Shown: positions 44,080 through 55,425 of the stretch, one piece after another
Layout of the letters: each line of letters opens with the position of its first letter
Numbering within the stretch: position 1 is the first letter of the stretch
Source: Forficula auricularia
Taxonomy: Eukaryota > Arthropoda > Insecta > Dermaptera > Forficulidae
NCBI GenBank assembly: GCA_024734495.1
Contig: JALMQS010000099.1
Coordinates: 72,911,764 to 72,975,763 of the forward strand
Length of the DNA: 64,000 nucleotides
Direction of reading: 5' to 3'
Translations under genes and position numbers: made by a program
The notes under the pieces: model-generated
Seen by the model: the letters and a program-made list of their open reading frames with translations, nothing else
Told to the model about the DNA's origin: nothing
The model's database searches: none

Positions 44080-45200
44080 TTTAAATTTTACTAATTTCTA
44101 ATAAATTTTATTTGTCATAAACAATTGGTGAGTTTTAAAAGAATAATTTCAATTTCTTATAATTTTAATAAAATTATTTTATTTGTCATAAACAATTAGT
44201 GGGTTTTAAAAGAATAATTTAAATTTTTCTAATTTTTAATAAATTTTATTTGTCATAAACAATTGGTGAGTTTAAAAAGAATAATTTCAATTTCTTATAA
44301 TTTTAATAAAAAATTTTATTTGTCATAAACAATTAGTGGGTTTTAAAAGAATAATTTCAATTTTTCTAATTTCTAATAATATTTTATTCATCATAAACAA
44401 TTAGTGAGTTTTAAAAGAATAATTTCAATTTCTTATAATTTTAATAAAATTATTTTATTTGTCATAAACAATTAGTGAGTTTTTAAAAGAATAATTTCAA
44501 TTTCTTATAATTTTAATAAAATTATTTTATTTGTCATAAACAATTAGTGAGTTTTAAAAGAATAATTTAAATTTCTTATAATTTTAATAAAAATTATTTT
44601 ATTTGTCATAAACAATTAGTGAGTTTTTAAAAGAATAATTTCAATTTCTTATAATTTTAATAAAATTATTTTATTTGTCATAAACAATTAGTGAGTTTTA
44701 AAAGAATAATTTCAATTTCTTATAATTTTAATAAAATTATTTTATTTGTCATAAACAATTAGTGGGTTTTAAAAGAATAATTTAAATTTCTTATAATTTT
44801 AATAAAATTATTTTATTTGTCATAAACAATTAGTGAGTTTTAAAAGAATAATTTCAATTTCTTATAATTTTAATAAAATTATTTTATTTGTCATAAACAA
44901 TTAGTGGGTTTTAAAAGAATAATTTCAATTTCTTCTAATTTTTAATAAAATTATTTATTTGTCATAAACAATTAGTGAGTTTTAAAAGAATAATTTCAAT
45001 TTCTTATAATTTTTATAAAATTATTTTATTTGTCATAGACAATTAGTGGATTTTAAAAGAATAATTTCAATTTCTTATAATTTTAATAATCTAATTTTAT
45101 TTGTCATAAACAATTGGTGGGGTTTAAAAGAATAATTTAAATGTCCTAATTTTAATAAATTTTATTTGTCATGAGCTATTAGTAGTTTAGGGTTTTAAAA
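44080..45200. repeat. 71-bp satellite array, about 15 units
   Basis: Units of 70-72 bp with TTTATTTGTCATAAACAATT, AGTGAGTTTTAAAAGAATAA and TTCAATTTCTTATAA. Middle units are most alike and edge units most diverged, as expected for unequal crossing-over. Solitary monomers occur at 1765-1905 and 53400-53475. Confidence 0.9.
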
Positions 45201-45579
45201 TTAAGTTTCACTTCCCCGTGAGTTTATGTGGATAAGGCTCACACATTTCTTTTCATTATGCTTGGGTTCATTTCCATATAAATTCTCCATTAATATTAAT
45301 ATATTAATATTCTTTATTAAAATTCAGATATTCAGATTGGAGGTATTAATATTAGAACATGAAAGATCAAATTTTGCTTTTGCTAATTTTTTTTTAATTA
45401 TTGTTTATTTAATCAACCACTTGTTTTGTTTTGATTCAACAACATGCTTTATTTTTATTCAGCCCTCTCTTATAATAGGTAATTAATTAAATTAAAAAAA
45501 AAAATTATCGAAAAATTTTTACTCAAAATTTAGATTCTAGTTATACTATGTAGGTATAATATATATATGTATATTAAAT
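45201..45579. other. Non-genic interval
   Basis: Right flank of the satellite, then AT-rich DNA with a Helitron-type string (CCACTTGTTTTGTTTTG). No gene. Confidence 0.45.
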
Positions 45580-46175
45580 AAACTGCAACGGATCGTTGCT
45601 AAACTTTATCCAAATTCATTTGAAATATTAATATGTTCTAGAGTAAAGTACTTTAAAATATAATTTTACTAAAAACTTTATTTAACCTTTTTTGTGGTTC
45701 CCAAGGTACTTAATTAGGATATTAAATTTCATCAAAATTGGTTAAGTCATTTTCAAGATATTTAGAAAAAACTAAAAAAGTACTGAAATAAAGTACTAAT
45801 GTTTGTGGACCGATATGTACCAAAAACTAATCAGCGTTTCATTTTGTTAAACTAATGGTAGGTTTTCAATTTCAATTAATTCGGTGCAACGGTGTGGAAA
45901 AATTCGTGGACGAATAAAACGATAACACACACACATCCATCCATCCATCCGCACGCACTTCCAAAAAAAATGGCACTTTTTGGCCTCTCGGCGAGATCCC
46001 ATGTAATTTTTGGCAAAACCGTCACGTGCTAAAATTCAATCTCATTGAATACTTCAATTTGTGACCTTAATTGAGTCTATGGGTTCCGTAGTCTTTACCT
46101 GAGGACCCTTTGAAGTCGCGCTTGCCGCGAGAGCGATTCCAATACTTTCTCCCATGCTTCGCATTGGATAAAGTA
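45580..46175 (-). mobile_element. HINE-like element, copy 4
   Basis: Complete copy; minus strand TACTTTATCCAATGCGAAG ... TTGGATAAAGTTTAGCAACG, hairpin, AGTTTAT. The minus-strand ORF at its edge is not conserved as a protein. Confidence 0.65.
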
Positions 46176-46424
46176 AAAAAAAATCTTGAATATTTTTCAT
46201 TTTATTAGAATGAAGAAAGTTTTTTATAGTATTTTTTATAGTATTTGTCGAAATGATCAGACGGTTAAAAATAACCTGCTGAACAAGCCCACAATACCCC
46301 TCCAATGTTTTTGAGACCCAGTCCATTGTTTGTGTGCACACAAAAGAGAAAGAAAACCTTTTAAGAACCCAAACTAGCATTCCTTTGACCTATAATTAAT
46401 TACTTAATTACTTCAATTAAATAA

Positions 46425-47040
46425 ATTTGTGTTGCGCATAAATTCGGTCTCACCCTGTCAACCAAGAAGACCAAAACACTGACAATCTCTAAATCACCAC
46501 TCCGATGTAAACTACAACTGTACGATACGATTGTCGAACAAGTCATGTCCTTTACATACCTTGGCATCCAAATGACCTCTCATCAAGACCTAGAAACAGA
46601 GGTAAGACATCAGGCAATAAGAGCCTCAAAAATATCGGGTTGCCTTAACAATGCAATCTGGTCAAATCAATATTTAAGAACGGAGGCCAAGGTACGAGTC
46701 TACAAAACCGTAGTACGTCCAATATTAACTTACGCAGCAGAGACAAGACCCGACACTGCAAAAACTTCTCAATTATTGGAAACAACTGAAATGAAGACAT
46801 TACGAAGGATAATGACCAGGCTCGATAGGATGAAGAGGAAGATATTAGAGAAAAATGGAATACAAAAAGGTGGGCGAATGGGTTAAAAGAAGAAGAGCGG
46901 AATGGTATGCGCATATAGAAAGAATGCCAGAAGACCGACTGGTAAAGAAAGTGATGACAAAAACAAGCCGGTTGGAATAAGAAGTAGAGGTCATCCTAAG
47001 AAGAGATGGTATGACGTTCTGGAAGAAACAAACCTATAGG
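46425..47040 (+). pseudogene. RTE/jockey-type LINE: C-terminal end of the reverse transcriptase
   Basis: C-terminal part of an endonuclease-reverse transcriptase of the kind common in insects. In frame from 46425: FGLTLSTKKTKTLTISK, then FTYLGIQMTS, an EVRHQAIRASKISGCLN block, KVRVYKTVVRPILTYAAET and LLETTEMKTLRRI. After about 46850 the family's GEWVKRRRAEW..HIERMPEDRLV segment and the GHPKKRWYDVLEETN-like end appear in other frames, so frameshifts are present. The catalytic palm (YADD) lies further upstream and is missing. Insert ends at the M-family MITE at 47043. Confidence 0.85.
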
Positions 47041-47042
47041 TT

Positions 47043-47784
47043 TAAAAATTTTTAAGAAAAAAATAAAAACCGACTTCAAAAAATTAAATGCAACAAATAA
47101 AATACACTAAAAGGTATAAAATAATTATTATCTTATTTAGTTACAACTAAACGACGAAATATTAACACGAAATTACTTTTTAAAGTCGGTGCCAAACAAA
47201 CTATACCTATAAGCGAGCGTACCGCCAAACGTACTAAGTAAGATCCGTCGAGTGCGATTCATAAAAGGTATATGTTTGGCACCAACTTCAAAAAGTAATT
47301 TCGTGTTAATATTTCGTCGTTTAGTTGTAACTAAATAAGATAATAATTATTTTATACCTTTTAGTGTATTTTATTTGTTGCATTGAATTTTTGAAGTCGG
47401 TTTTTATTTTTCTTAAAAATTTTATTTTTCTCTTTTTAGTGATGTTATTAATAGTGATTATATCATCAGAACTTGACCAAATTAATATGACACCATCCTA
47501 AGACACCCCCTTTCCGGATAAAAAAAGAACCATCGAAATCGGTTCATAAACAAAGAGGTTAGGTCTAACAAACCTAAACCTAATAAAAAAGGTCTAATAC
47601 CTATGAAAAAAAATCGAAAAAAAATGGGACCAATCGGAAGCTAGACTGGACCCAATGCAAAAAAAATTTTCAAAATCGGTTGACAATTGGCGGAGATATG
47701 AGGTAACATAGGCACAAAAAAAAAAAAAAAAAAAAAAATTCAGTCGAATAGAGAACCTCCTCCTTTTTTGAAGTCGGTTAAAAA
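47043..47784. mobile_element. M-family palindromic MITE
   Basis: Near-perfect palindrome 47043-47430 followed by the unique body and the end TTGAAGTCGGTTAAAAA. Orientation opposite to 40434-41157. Confidence 0.75.
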
Positions 47785-47814
47785 TAAGAAGAAGAAGAAG
47801 AAGAAATAAAAAAA

Positions 47815-48436
47815 CATCAAATTAAAGTTAGCTGAAGATGAAACCCTCAAAGATCCATTTCTCGACCCAAAAACCCCCTAATCCATGATTTTCATCGAAA
47901 TCGTTAGAGCCGTTTTCGAGAAGCAGATTCTACATATACAAGAATTGCTCATTTAATACAATCTGTGTTTGGAGCACACGAGCGATGCTCGGTAACTTTT
48001 TGCCTCTAAATAGCTTAATAACTCATGACACTTAATAAGTACACTATTTTAAAAACAAATCGTTAGTTCGGTTTTTGAGAAAATCAAAAAAAAAAAAAAA
48101 CGAAAAATCTTTCATGTAAATGTCAACTTCCGGTTCTTCTATTTTAGCCAAAATCTTGTGGTACTTCTTGTAGCCTCTAGATAGCTTAAGTTTCAAATTC
48201 TCTGCGACTTACCGAAGACGAGATATGAATGATTAAAATATTTATTTTGCGAAATGAATAATTTACACCCCCTTCCTTTATTTCAATCGAAATTCGTGCA
48301 CGACTAATAACTCATGAGACTTGATAAGTTCAGCAATTTTTAGCGAAATCGTTAAAGCCGTTTTCGAGAAACGTATATACCTACAATATACCTGTATTAT
48401 AAATACAAGAATTGTTCGTTTTATATAAAAAGATAA
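47815..48436 (-). mobile_element. Two Helitron-like elements joined head to tail
   Basis: Minus strand: a 5' end AAACGAACAATTCTTG near 48420, a 3' hairpin GAGCATCGCTC at about 47985, then within 30 bp a second 5' end AAATGAGCAATTCTTGTATA at about 47960 with the TCGAAATCGTTAGAGCC-type segment running to 47820. So the 3' end of one abuts the 5' start of another in the same orientation. Confidence 0.5.
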
Positions 48437-51400
48437 ATAAGATAAAAATTATGATTTCATTGTATGAAAATTCTTTAATATTCCCTATTTATAATTATTT
48501 TTGTAATATATATTTTAGTTACTGAATAAGTCGATAAAATTGGCAAAACCAATGACATAACAACAATACTCTGAAAGACGGACAGACAAACAGATCTGGA
48601 ATTGTATATCGATACTAATAATAAAGCCTGATTTCATTTTGGAAAGAAATCCTTAAAAAGAATGCATTTTTCGAGTCCCACATACGAATAAATTAAAAAA
48701 TCAATCATAACAACGTTTTGATTTTTTATCTCGAAAACAGCTAACAATACGAATTCGACTTTCTTTTGTAGAGAAAACCAATAAACTTAACTTAAAAATG
48801 TTTAATAAGAAAGTTCAAATGGCCAAGTGTATTTCAGTGTACTACATATTCTGTAACTCGAAACCCAATGAGTCAACGATCTTTTGAAATCGATTTTATT
48901 CGACAAAAAAATCTTCTAAATCATTAAAACCCTGACATTTTAACTCTGCAACATAATACTATTCAATTCGAGAATTGAAAAATTTTATTATTTTATTGAA
49001 TTTACTGTACATTTTAAATAATAAAATTTAACGAATCCTATATAATATGCAAAGACAAGGAACAAGATATAAATGTGTAAAAAAAGATAAATCGATAGTA
49101 TAAAACATTAAGATATAAACTTTTCTAATTTATATTATCAGAATTTATTTATTATAATAAGCTAATTAAATCTTACTGAAGTTTGTTTACATAAAACAAT
49201 AGTTAACCTCAAAGACAACAATAATAATAAACAAAAATATAAATAATAGTCTTTTCTTTATATAATAAAAAAGAATAAGATATTAATTAGCTTTAATTTA
49301 AATGTCAATAGCCGAACGTGCATTTTAATAGATAGCTTTTCTATCCATTCATTGGCTGAATAAAAGACCTGCAACCAAACAAACTAACCAATGATATTTA
49401 TTTAATCTTTTTAAACTAGTCTCTGTAATAAAAATAATTAATATCGTTTGAGCCAATAAAATGTTAGATAAAAAAATACATAATTCAAAGAAAAGAAAGA
49501 AAATGGCGTCGAGTGTTTTTAAGATGGAGGACAATTCAGAAAAACATAATTTCTCACGGAAGAAAATAATAAATATTTTAAGTAATTTATGTTTTTTTTA
49601 TAATACCTAATTAAATATGTACCTATTTAGTAAATATTTTCATTTATTTTATATGCTAATTAAATTATAGGAATAAATTTGTTGAAATAATTAGAAACAA
49701 CATAACCTCAACAATTTTCAAACATTTAGAACAAAAAGCCTTAAACTAACCGATGATTGTTAATCTTTTTAAAATCCACCCTCTATTAGGTATCTATATA
49801 TTTTAAATAAATAAATAAATAAAATAGAGACAAAAAACTTAACCTGAAGAAAAAATGGTGGCGATTTTTTGTAAAATAGCGTACAAATTATTTATTTTGT
49901 TTTTTGTAAGGCAATTTTTTAAATAAATAATAGGCTTATATGTTAAGTCACTTATGTTTTAATAATACTTTAATATTTATATTGTAAATATTAGATTTTA
50001 ATTTATTATATAAATTGATTGGTAGATTAAATTAAGGAATAAATTTTGTTAAAATACCTAGCCTGATTATCACAATTCTTAACCAAAAGGTTAAAGCCAT
50101 AGAGTAATATAGAGAGGAAGGCTCCATAAGGAACCAATGTATTTTATCATATACGAGTTACAGAGCTCTCTGGTGAGACCAGGGCGAAACCATTGGGCTA
50201 TAAAATGGCGGAAACAGCTCTCTTCGGGGCAAATTTTGGTGACATTATGCAGAGTAAAAAATGCGCTTTTATATAGGTATATATATCATAAAGGGTATGT
50301 ATCTTTTATCTATGACAAAGGCTTTGAATGTTCTATGATCTTTGGATAGCTCTTAAAAACTAAGAGTTTTCGTCCTGCAGTCGCTAGAGAGCGCTTTTTC
50401 GATTTACGGTAGCTTTCCACTCTATATTAGTCTATGGCTAAAGCTAACCAAACATAAAAGCCACCCTGTAATAAAAAAAATCTATCTAATGAGTCAATAA
50501 AATTTTGGATAAAAAAAACTAACCTAAAAAATAAAGTAAAAAATGGCGACTATTGTTTATTAAATGGAGGGTTTTTGAGAATAAATACTAAATTAATTCT
50601 TAAAACATTTATTTTATAATTCGTATGGCAAAATTTCACATCTAACTTAAGATTTTGACATAAATTAAATCAATAAATAGGCTAATTAATTTCTGAAATA
50701 ATTTTGTTTACATATAACAATATCTAACCTTATTTTCAATAATATAAATTAATAAAAACATAAATAATAAGTTTTTTTTTGTAGATTAGATGTAAAAATC
50801 TATCTGTTACAAGTTTTAAATAATATTTATTTGAAATTCTCAAAAGGATGGAGTAATAAATAGGCTTCTGTAAATTAAAAGCAAGACTCATCTTGATTAA
50901 AAATTAATTTCCTGGCTTTAATAATCGCATTTAATGAGATAACTGAAAATCATTAAATTCTCATAATAATAAAGTATATTATTTTCTTCCATTTTATATA
51001 TTTAATAGCTCTCAAAGTAATTTTGATTCTTAAAAAAAAAAAAAAATCAATTCTTGGCGGTAAAAAAAAAAAATATTTTTTTTTTAATGAATATAATTAC
51101 AAAAGGCCATAAAATAAAAGAGTAATAATTTCACCAATATTTAGAAAATTAAAAGCATTTCGCTTTATTATTATGATATAATAATTATTATTTTGAAAAA
51201 GAGAGAGATGAGAAATATATAGCGAATACGTGATAAATAAAAGCATCATGATGTGGACGGAATACTTTTTTTATTAGAGGGGGGAAAAAGGAAGGTTTTT
51301 TTGATGACTGGAAGCATCAAAATGGCAGCAGATGGTGTCTTCGTGCCTCAGAGACCTCAACAAAATTGATATTAATGGCGGAATTGCTTTAGTATTAAAA

Positions 51401-51544
51401 AAAAAAAAAACTGAGTAACTCTAGATTAATGGAATTTAAAAATTTAAAATGATAGTAACGTTATATTAAAGTATAATAAGAGATAATATTAGAACAGTTA
51501 GAAATAATATACAGTAAAAGTCAGCCAAGATATACCTACAGGGT
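48437..51544. other. Mostly unassigned 3 kb with one MITE
   Basis: AT-rich, no gene. At 50095-50439 an element with about 30-bp TIRs: AGCCATAGAGTAATATAGAG and (reverse complement) AGCCATAGACTAATATAGAG. Its core includes AGAGAGCGC and ATAAAATGGCGG; duplication not clear. Confidence 0.45.
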
Positions 51545-51750
51545 GAGATTTTTATCTTGAGACATTCTTATAACTCAAAAAAAAAGTTTCAAATAAAAGA
51601 TTATTTATATCAGGGGGGAAACTAAACTACACTATTAGTTGAATAAAAGGTTTCACTGTCAATGGAAACAGAATTGTTTTTATTTTAGGTTAAAAATAAA
51701 ATGAGAAATGGAGTCTTCTGTTTTTTAAATAAAATAATTTTTAATTATTT

Positions 51751-51796
51751 CTAGAGACTATAGTTTCGAAGGCATTGCCTTCATCATCAGTCTATC
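51751..51796 (-). ncRNA. Hammerhead-like ribozyme motif, left arm of F
   Basis: Minus strand: helix I TAGA/TCTA, CTGATGA, helix II GAAGGC/GCCTTC with a short loop, GAAAC TATA GTC. Helix II differs from PLE2 (GAAGAC/GTCTTC) by a compensated base pair. Confidence 0.6.
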
Positions 51797-52109
51797 ACAA
51801 ATATTTCAGTATTTAGTTACAAATTAGTTACAAATTAAGATTTATGCATTGAAAATTTTGAAAAATATATAATGTTTTTTCTTTCCATGTTTCCTCTTGG
51901 GAGATTAGAATGTAAATGGAGCAATATCAGGGTTACTCGTCTTCTTTGTTTAAGCTTAAGAAGACGAGTAACCCTGATATTGCTCTATTCACATTCCAAT
52001 CTCCCAAGAGGAAACATGGAAAGAAAAAAACATTATATATTTTTCAAAATTTTCAATGCATAAATCTTAATTTGTAACTAATTTGTAACTAAATACTGAA
52101 ATATTTGTG

Positions 52110-52154
52110 ATAGACTGATGATGAAGGCAATGCCTTCGAAACTATAGTCTCTAG
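52110..52154 (+). ncRNA. Hammerhead-like ribozyme motif, right arm of F
   Basis: CTGATGA 52115-52121, GAAA 52138-52141, GTC 52147-52149; inverted partner of 51751-51796. Confidence 0.6.
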
Positions 52155-52330
52155 AAACAATTAAAAATTATTTTATTTAAAAAACAGAAGACTCCATCTC
52201 TAATTTTATTTTTAACCTAAAATAAACTACACTATTGTTTACTAGAAAATCATAGATCAAAGATGGTGTCATCTATTAAGTCCGATGGAGTGGAATATTT
52301 TTAATTATATGTCAGAGGGGTTGTTTTTCA

Positions 52331-52388
52331 CCCCCTCGGGAATCGAACCCGAGTGCCAGTAACAGCAATCCGGGCCACCTGGCTCACC
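52331..52388 (-). tRNA. tRNA-like sequence, left arm of J
   Basis: Minus strand: GTGAGCCAGGTGGCCCGG (A-box-like) and GGGTTCGATTCCCGAGG (B box in a paired arm). No full cloverleaf. Confidence 0.5.
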
Positions 52389-52436
52389 TGCGGGATACGA
52401 ACGCGTTTGCATATGTCAGAGAGGTTCGTATCCCGC

Positions 52437-52494
52437 AGGTGAGCCAGGTGGCCCGGATTGCTGTTACTGGCACTCGGGTTCGATTCCGAGGGGT
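52437..52494 (+). tRNA. tRNA-like sequence, right arm of J
   Basis: Inverted partner: GGTGAGCCAGGTGGCCCGG then CTCGGGTTCGATTCCGAG. The same module, more diverged, is at 2431-2488. Confidence 0.5.
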
Positions 52495-52725
52495 GGAAAC
52501 AACCCCTCTGACATATAATATAAAAATATTCCACTCCATCGGACTTAATAGATGTATCACCATCTTTGATCTATGATTTTCTAGTAAATTTGAATCTATT
52601 ACCATCGGCAAATTAATATCTTTCATACACTATTGTTTGTCGATCTAGAACAAGCTTTCAAGGGTATTTCGAGGTCAAGTTCTGTTTTTTAAATGGAAAC
52701 CTATATATTTTTGAACATATTCTTA

Positions 52726-53528
52726 ATCTAGAAAAAAAAACTGAACATCCGTATAAAAGTAAAACAGAACTCAGCAGTAGGTACTGCAATAGGTCTACAA
52801 TTATTAGGAACAAGATTTTTACACATATGTATTGATCGTTCAAGATAAGATAATCCCTATAAGTTTTCCCAACTTGAGAATTGTTGCGGATATTTTAGTC
52901 TTAAGAATGAGTAGGTAGTAAAAAAATATTATATTTTGGTTTTTGATTTGGATAAAAATAAAAACTATCTTAAAAAATAAAGTAAAAAAAATATGGCGTC
53001 GATTGTTTATAGAATGGAGGATAATTGAGAATAAATACTAAAATAATTCTTAAGGGATTTATTTTATATTTCGTATGGCAATTTCACATCTAAAGTGACT
53101 TACAATTTTGATATAAATTAAATATTTTATATATATTAAATAGTTTAAATAGGTTAATTAATTTCTTAAATAATTTTGTTTACATATAACAATATCTAAC
53201 CTAATTTTCAATAATATATAATTTTTTCTAATCAACAATAACAAACAAACCGAAAACCTTCGGGTGTGTTTAGACTGAGTGGAGCTAACTTCACACATGG
53301 CCCGTACACTCCAAATTCAACTTATTTTTTTTACTGAAATGTTGTATTTTACATTATGGATTTTTTTATTGTTAATTTTTTTTTTAATGATCGTCTTTAA
53401 ATTTAAATTTAAATTTCCTCATTTTAATAAATTTTATTTGTCATGTACTATTAGTGGGTTTTAAAATTAAAAAGAAATAACGTCAGCGTCGTCGCGCTAG
53501 TCGATTATGATAAATATAAATATAGTAG
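52726..53528. other. Non-genic interval with one satellite monomer
   Basis: No gene. 53400-53475 is a monomer of the 71-bp satellite (TTTTATTTGTCATGTACTAT, TAGTGGGTTTTAAAATTAA). Confidence 0.5.
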
Positions 53529-53536
53529 GTATATAT

Positions 53537-54226
53537 CGAGGGGTGATCCGCGATTGGAATTAGGTGTACACCTCTCTGGAATTATTTTGGAATTACTGGA
53601 ATTAGTTGGAAATTTTTGGAATTATTTGGAATTACTTGGAAATATTTGGAATTACTTGGAATTATTTGGAATTACTTGGAAATATTTGGAATTACTTGGA
53701 ATTATTTGGAAATATTTGGAATTTCTTGGAAATATTTGGAATTACTTGGAATTATTTGGAATTACTTGGAATTATTTGGAATTACTTGGAATTACTTGGA
53801 AATATTTGGAATTACTTGGAATTATTTGGAATTACTTGGAAATATTTGGAATCACTTGGAATTATTTGGAATTACTTGGAAATATTTGGAATTACTTGGA
53901 ATTATTTGGAATTACTTGGAAATATTTGAAATCACTTGGAATTATTTGGAATTACTTGGAAATACTTGGAATTACTTGGAAATATTTGGAATTACTTGGA
54001 AATATTTGGAATTACTTGGAATTATTTGGAAATATTTGGAATTACTTGGAAATATTTGGAATTACTTGGAATTACTTGGAAATATTTGAAATTACTTGGA
54101 AATATTTGGAATTACTTGGAAATATTTGGAATTACTTGGAATTATTTGGAAGTAATGGAATTATTTGGAAATTAAAGTGGATGTGGAAGTAGGTGTACCT
54201 CATATTAGGTCGCGGTTCACCCCTCG
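53537..54226. mobile_element. MITE family S, member filled by a minisatellite
   Basis: Perfect 8-bp duplication GTATATAT (53529-53536, 54227-54234). Ends CGAGGGGTGATCCGCGA and (reverse complement) CGAGGGGTGAACCGCGA; sub-terminal GGTGTACACCT/AGGTGTACCT. About 590 bp inside are a 10-bp-step array of TTGGAATTAC, TTGGAATTAT and TTGGAAATAT. Long overlapping ORFs with YLELLG/FGITWN repeats are by-products of this array, not genes. Confidence 0.9.
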
Positions 54227-54234
54227 GTATATAT

Positions 54235-55214
54235 TATAATATTTAAATAAAAAATATTTTTTACAATTTAATCTAGACATTAAAAATTCAAATATTTGTT
54301 GCCCCCTATCTAACGTGGATAATATACGTGTGGGAGTGTGTGTAGCAGAGTCACATGGAGGGGGAGGAAAAAGGTTAAAAATAAATTTATTTGATTACTA
54401 AACAGCCGCCGTGTGCTTATTAACCACCCCCTAGGGTGTGTGTATGTGTGTGTTATCGGCTGGGCCAGCCAGCCCTTTGGCATTCACCGGAAGGATCTTG
54501 ACAGCTGACAGCCGAGAGACCATGTGCAAAGCATCTGCCCCCGCACTGGATAGATCCGAAATCAACCCAATATCCTCTTCAAATCAAATTTATCCCATCC
54601 GAAAAAACGCTAGGTGATATGATATACCTAATCAACGGGATTATGAATGGTTTATATTGTTTCGTTATCATCACACCTGGACTGGCGTGAAAGGGTTCAA
54701 AACTCGGTTTAACTGTCTATAATCATGCAGGAGACGGTAATTAAACAAATAGAGGGTGAGAGAAAATAACGATCGACAGGCCGGTCGGGGGCGCAATTAA
54801 CTCGCTACCGTTGCCAACTCTATTAGAATAGAATAGAATAAAGCCCAACTGACGTTATTATACAGGTCTGGAAAGAAAAAGAGATTGAATAGTTTTAATA
54901 AATTTCAGAAATAAGCTAGGAGTAGCAGGGAGTTGTCGATAGGGTTTCCTTTTTTCAGCAGGGATAACTCAATCATAAGATTAGAAATATCTAGCAGTAG
55001 GCATGAACTATACACTGTTTTCTTTAAATAAAGTATTTTAGGAAAGTTTATGCCTATAGGGCCAACTGAGATTAGTACTTAAACAAGTATGTGAAGAAAA
55101 AAAAAGTTTAAATAGTTTTAATTGAAAAAATGTAGTTTTTGGAGAGTAGCAGAATTTATTTTTATTTTATAAGCGGGATTTTTTATTTATTTGATAAAAT
55201 AAAACTATAAAATA
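54235..55214. other. Non-genic, less AT-rich interval
   Basis: 54300-54830 has more balanced composition and no repeat family that I recognise; it may be host intergenic DNA. No coding frame with recognisable similarity. Confidence 0.45.
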
Positions 55215-55425
55215 CAACGATCCGCCATTTTGGGCCAATCAGAGCGAAAAAGCAGAACTGACGTCACGAGCTAGATGAAATATGAGATACGAGATCATTT
55301 GCCTACTTTTGTGTTGTCAAAACATAACCAGCGAAACAAAAAATAATAATAAAATATAAGCTGGTGTGACGTCACAGCAGCTTCGAGATCCGGGGGGCGT
55401 TTTAGCGGGAATTTAAAACTAGGAA
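55215..55425. promoter_or_regulatory. Candidate host promoter or enhancer
   Basis: Within 210 bp: CCGCCATTTTGG (YY1/Pho-like), GGCCAATCAGAGC (CCAAT box), TGACGTCAC at 55259-55267 and GTGACGTCAC at 55376-55385 (full CRE sites), and TTTAGCGGGAA at 55411-55421 (E2F-like). No TATA. Clustered sites of this kind are typical of housekeeping promoters. No exon could be identified beside it; the 72-residue frame at 55693 is unsupported. Confidence 0.4.

Larger units (their letters stand above)
51637..52222 (-). mobile_element. Hammerhead-bearing foldback retroelement F
   Basis: 14-bp duplication TAAACTACACTATT (51623-51636, 52223-52236). Palindrome 51681-52222 centred near 51952; unique tail on the left (minus strand CAATTCTGTTTCCATTGACA ... 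CTTTTATTCAACT). The tail resembles that of PLE2 and of the fragment at 19335-19432. Confidence 0.85.
52241..52625 (+). mobile_element. Foldback retroelement J with tRNA-like arms
   Basis: 13-bp duplication TACACTATTGTTT (52228-52240, 52626-52638). Palindrome 52241-52587 centred near 52414, then a one-sided tail (TCTATTACCATCGGC ... ATCTTTCA) resembling the F tail. Each arm carries a tRNA-like sequence with a canonical B box instead of a hammerhead. It looks like a SINE moved by the same machinery as F. Confidence 0.8.
51545..52725 (+). repeat. Repeat Q, copy split by two foldback elements
   Basis: Left piece 51545-51636 and right piece 52626-52725 match the uninterrupted copy on the minus strand at 24505-24690. 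Between them are elements F and J with overlapping duplications. Confidence 0.7.

Noticed and set aside
44080..45200. Possible CRISPR-like array
   Set aside because: Units are contiguous 71-bp tandem copies without spacers, in a eukaryotic repeat landscape; ordinary satellite.
46054..46380. 108-residue minus-strand ORF
   Set aside because: Crosses the edge of a HINE-like element into unrelated DNA; not preserved in the other three HINE copies.
53554..54192. 212-residue ORF with repeating YLELLG/FGITWN motifs
   Set aside because: It is the translation of a 10-bp-step minisatellite inside a MITE; all three forward frames stay open for long stretches, which is a property of the repeat.
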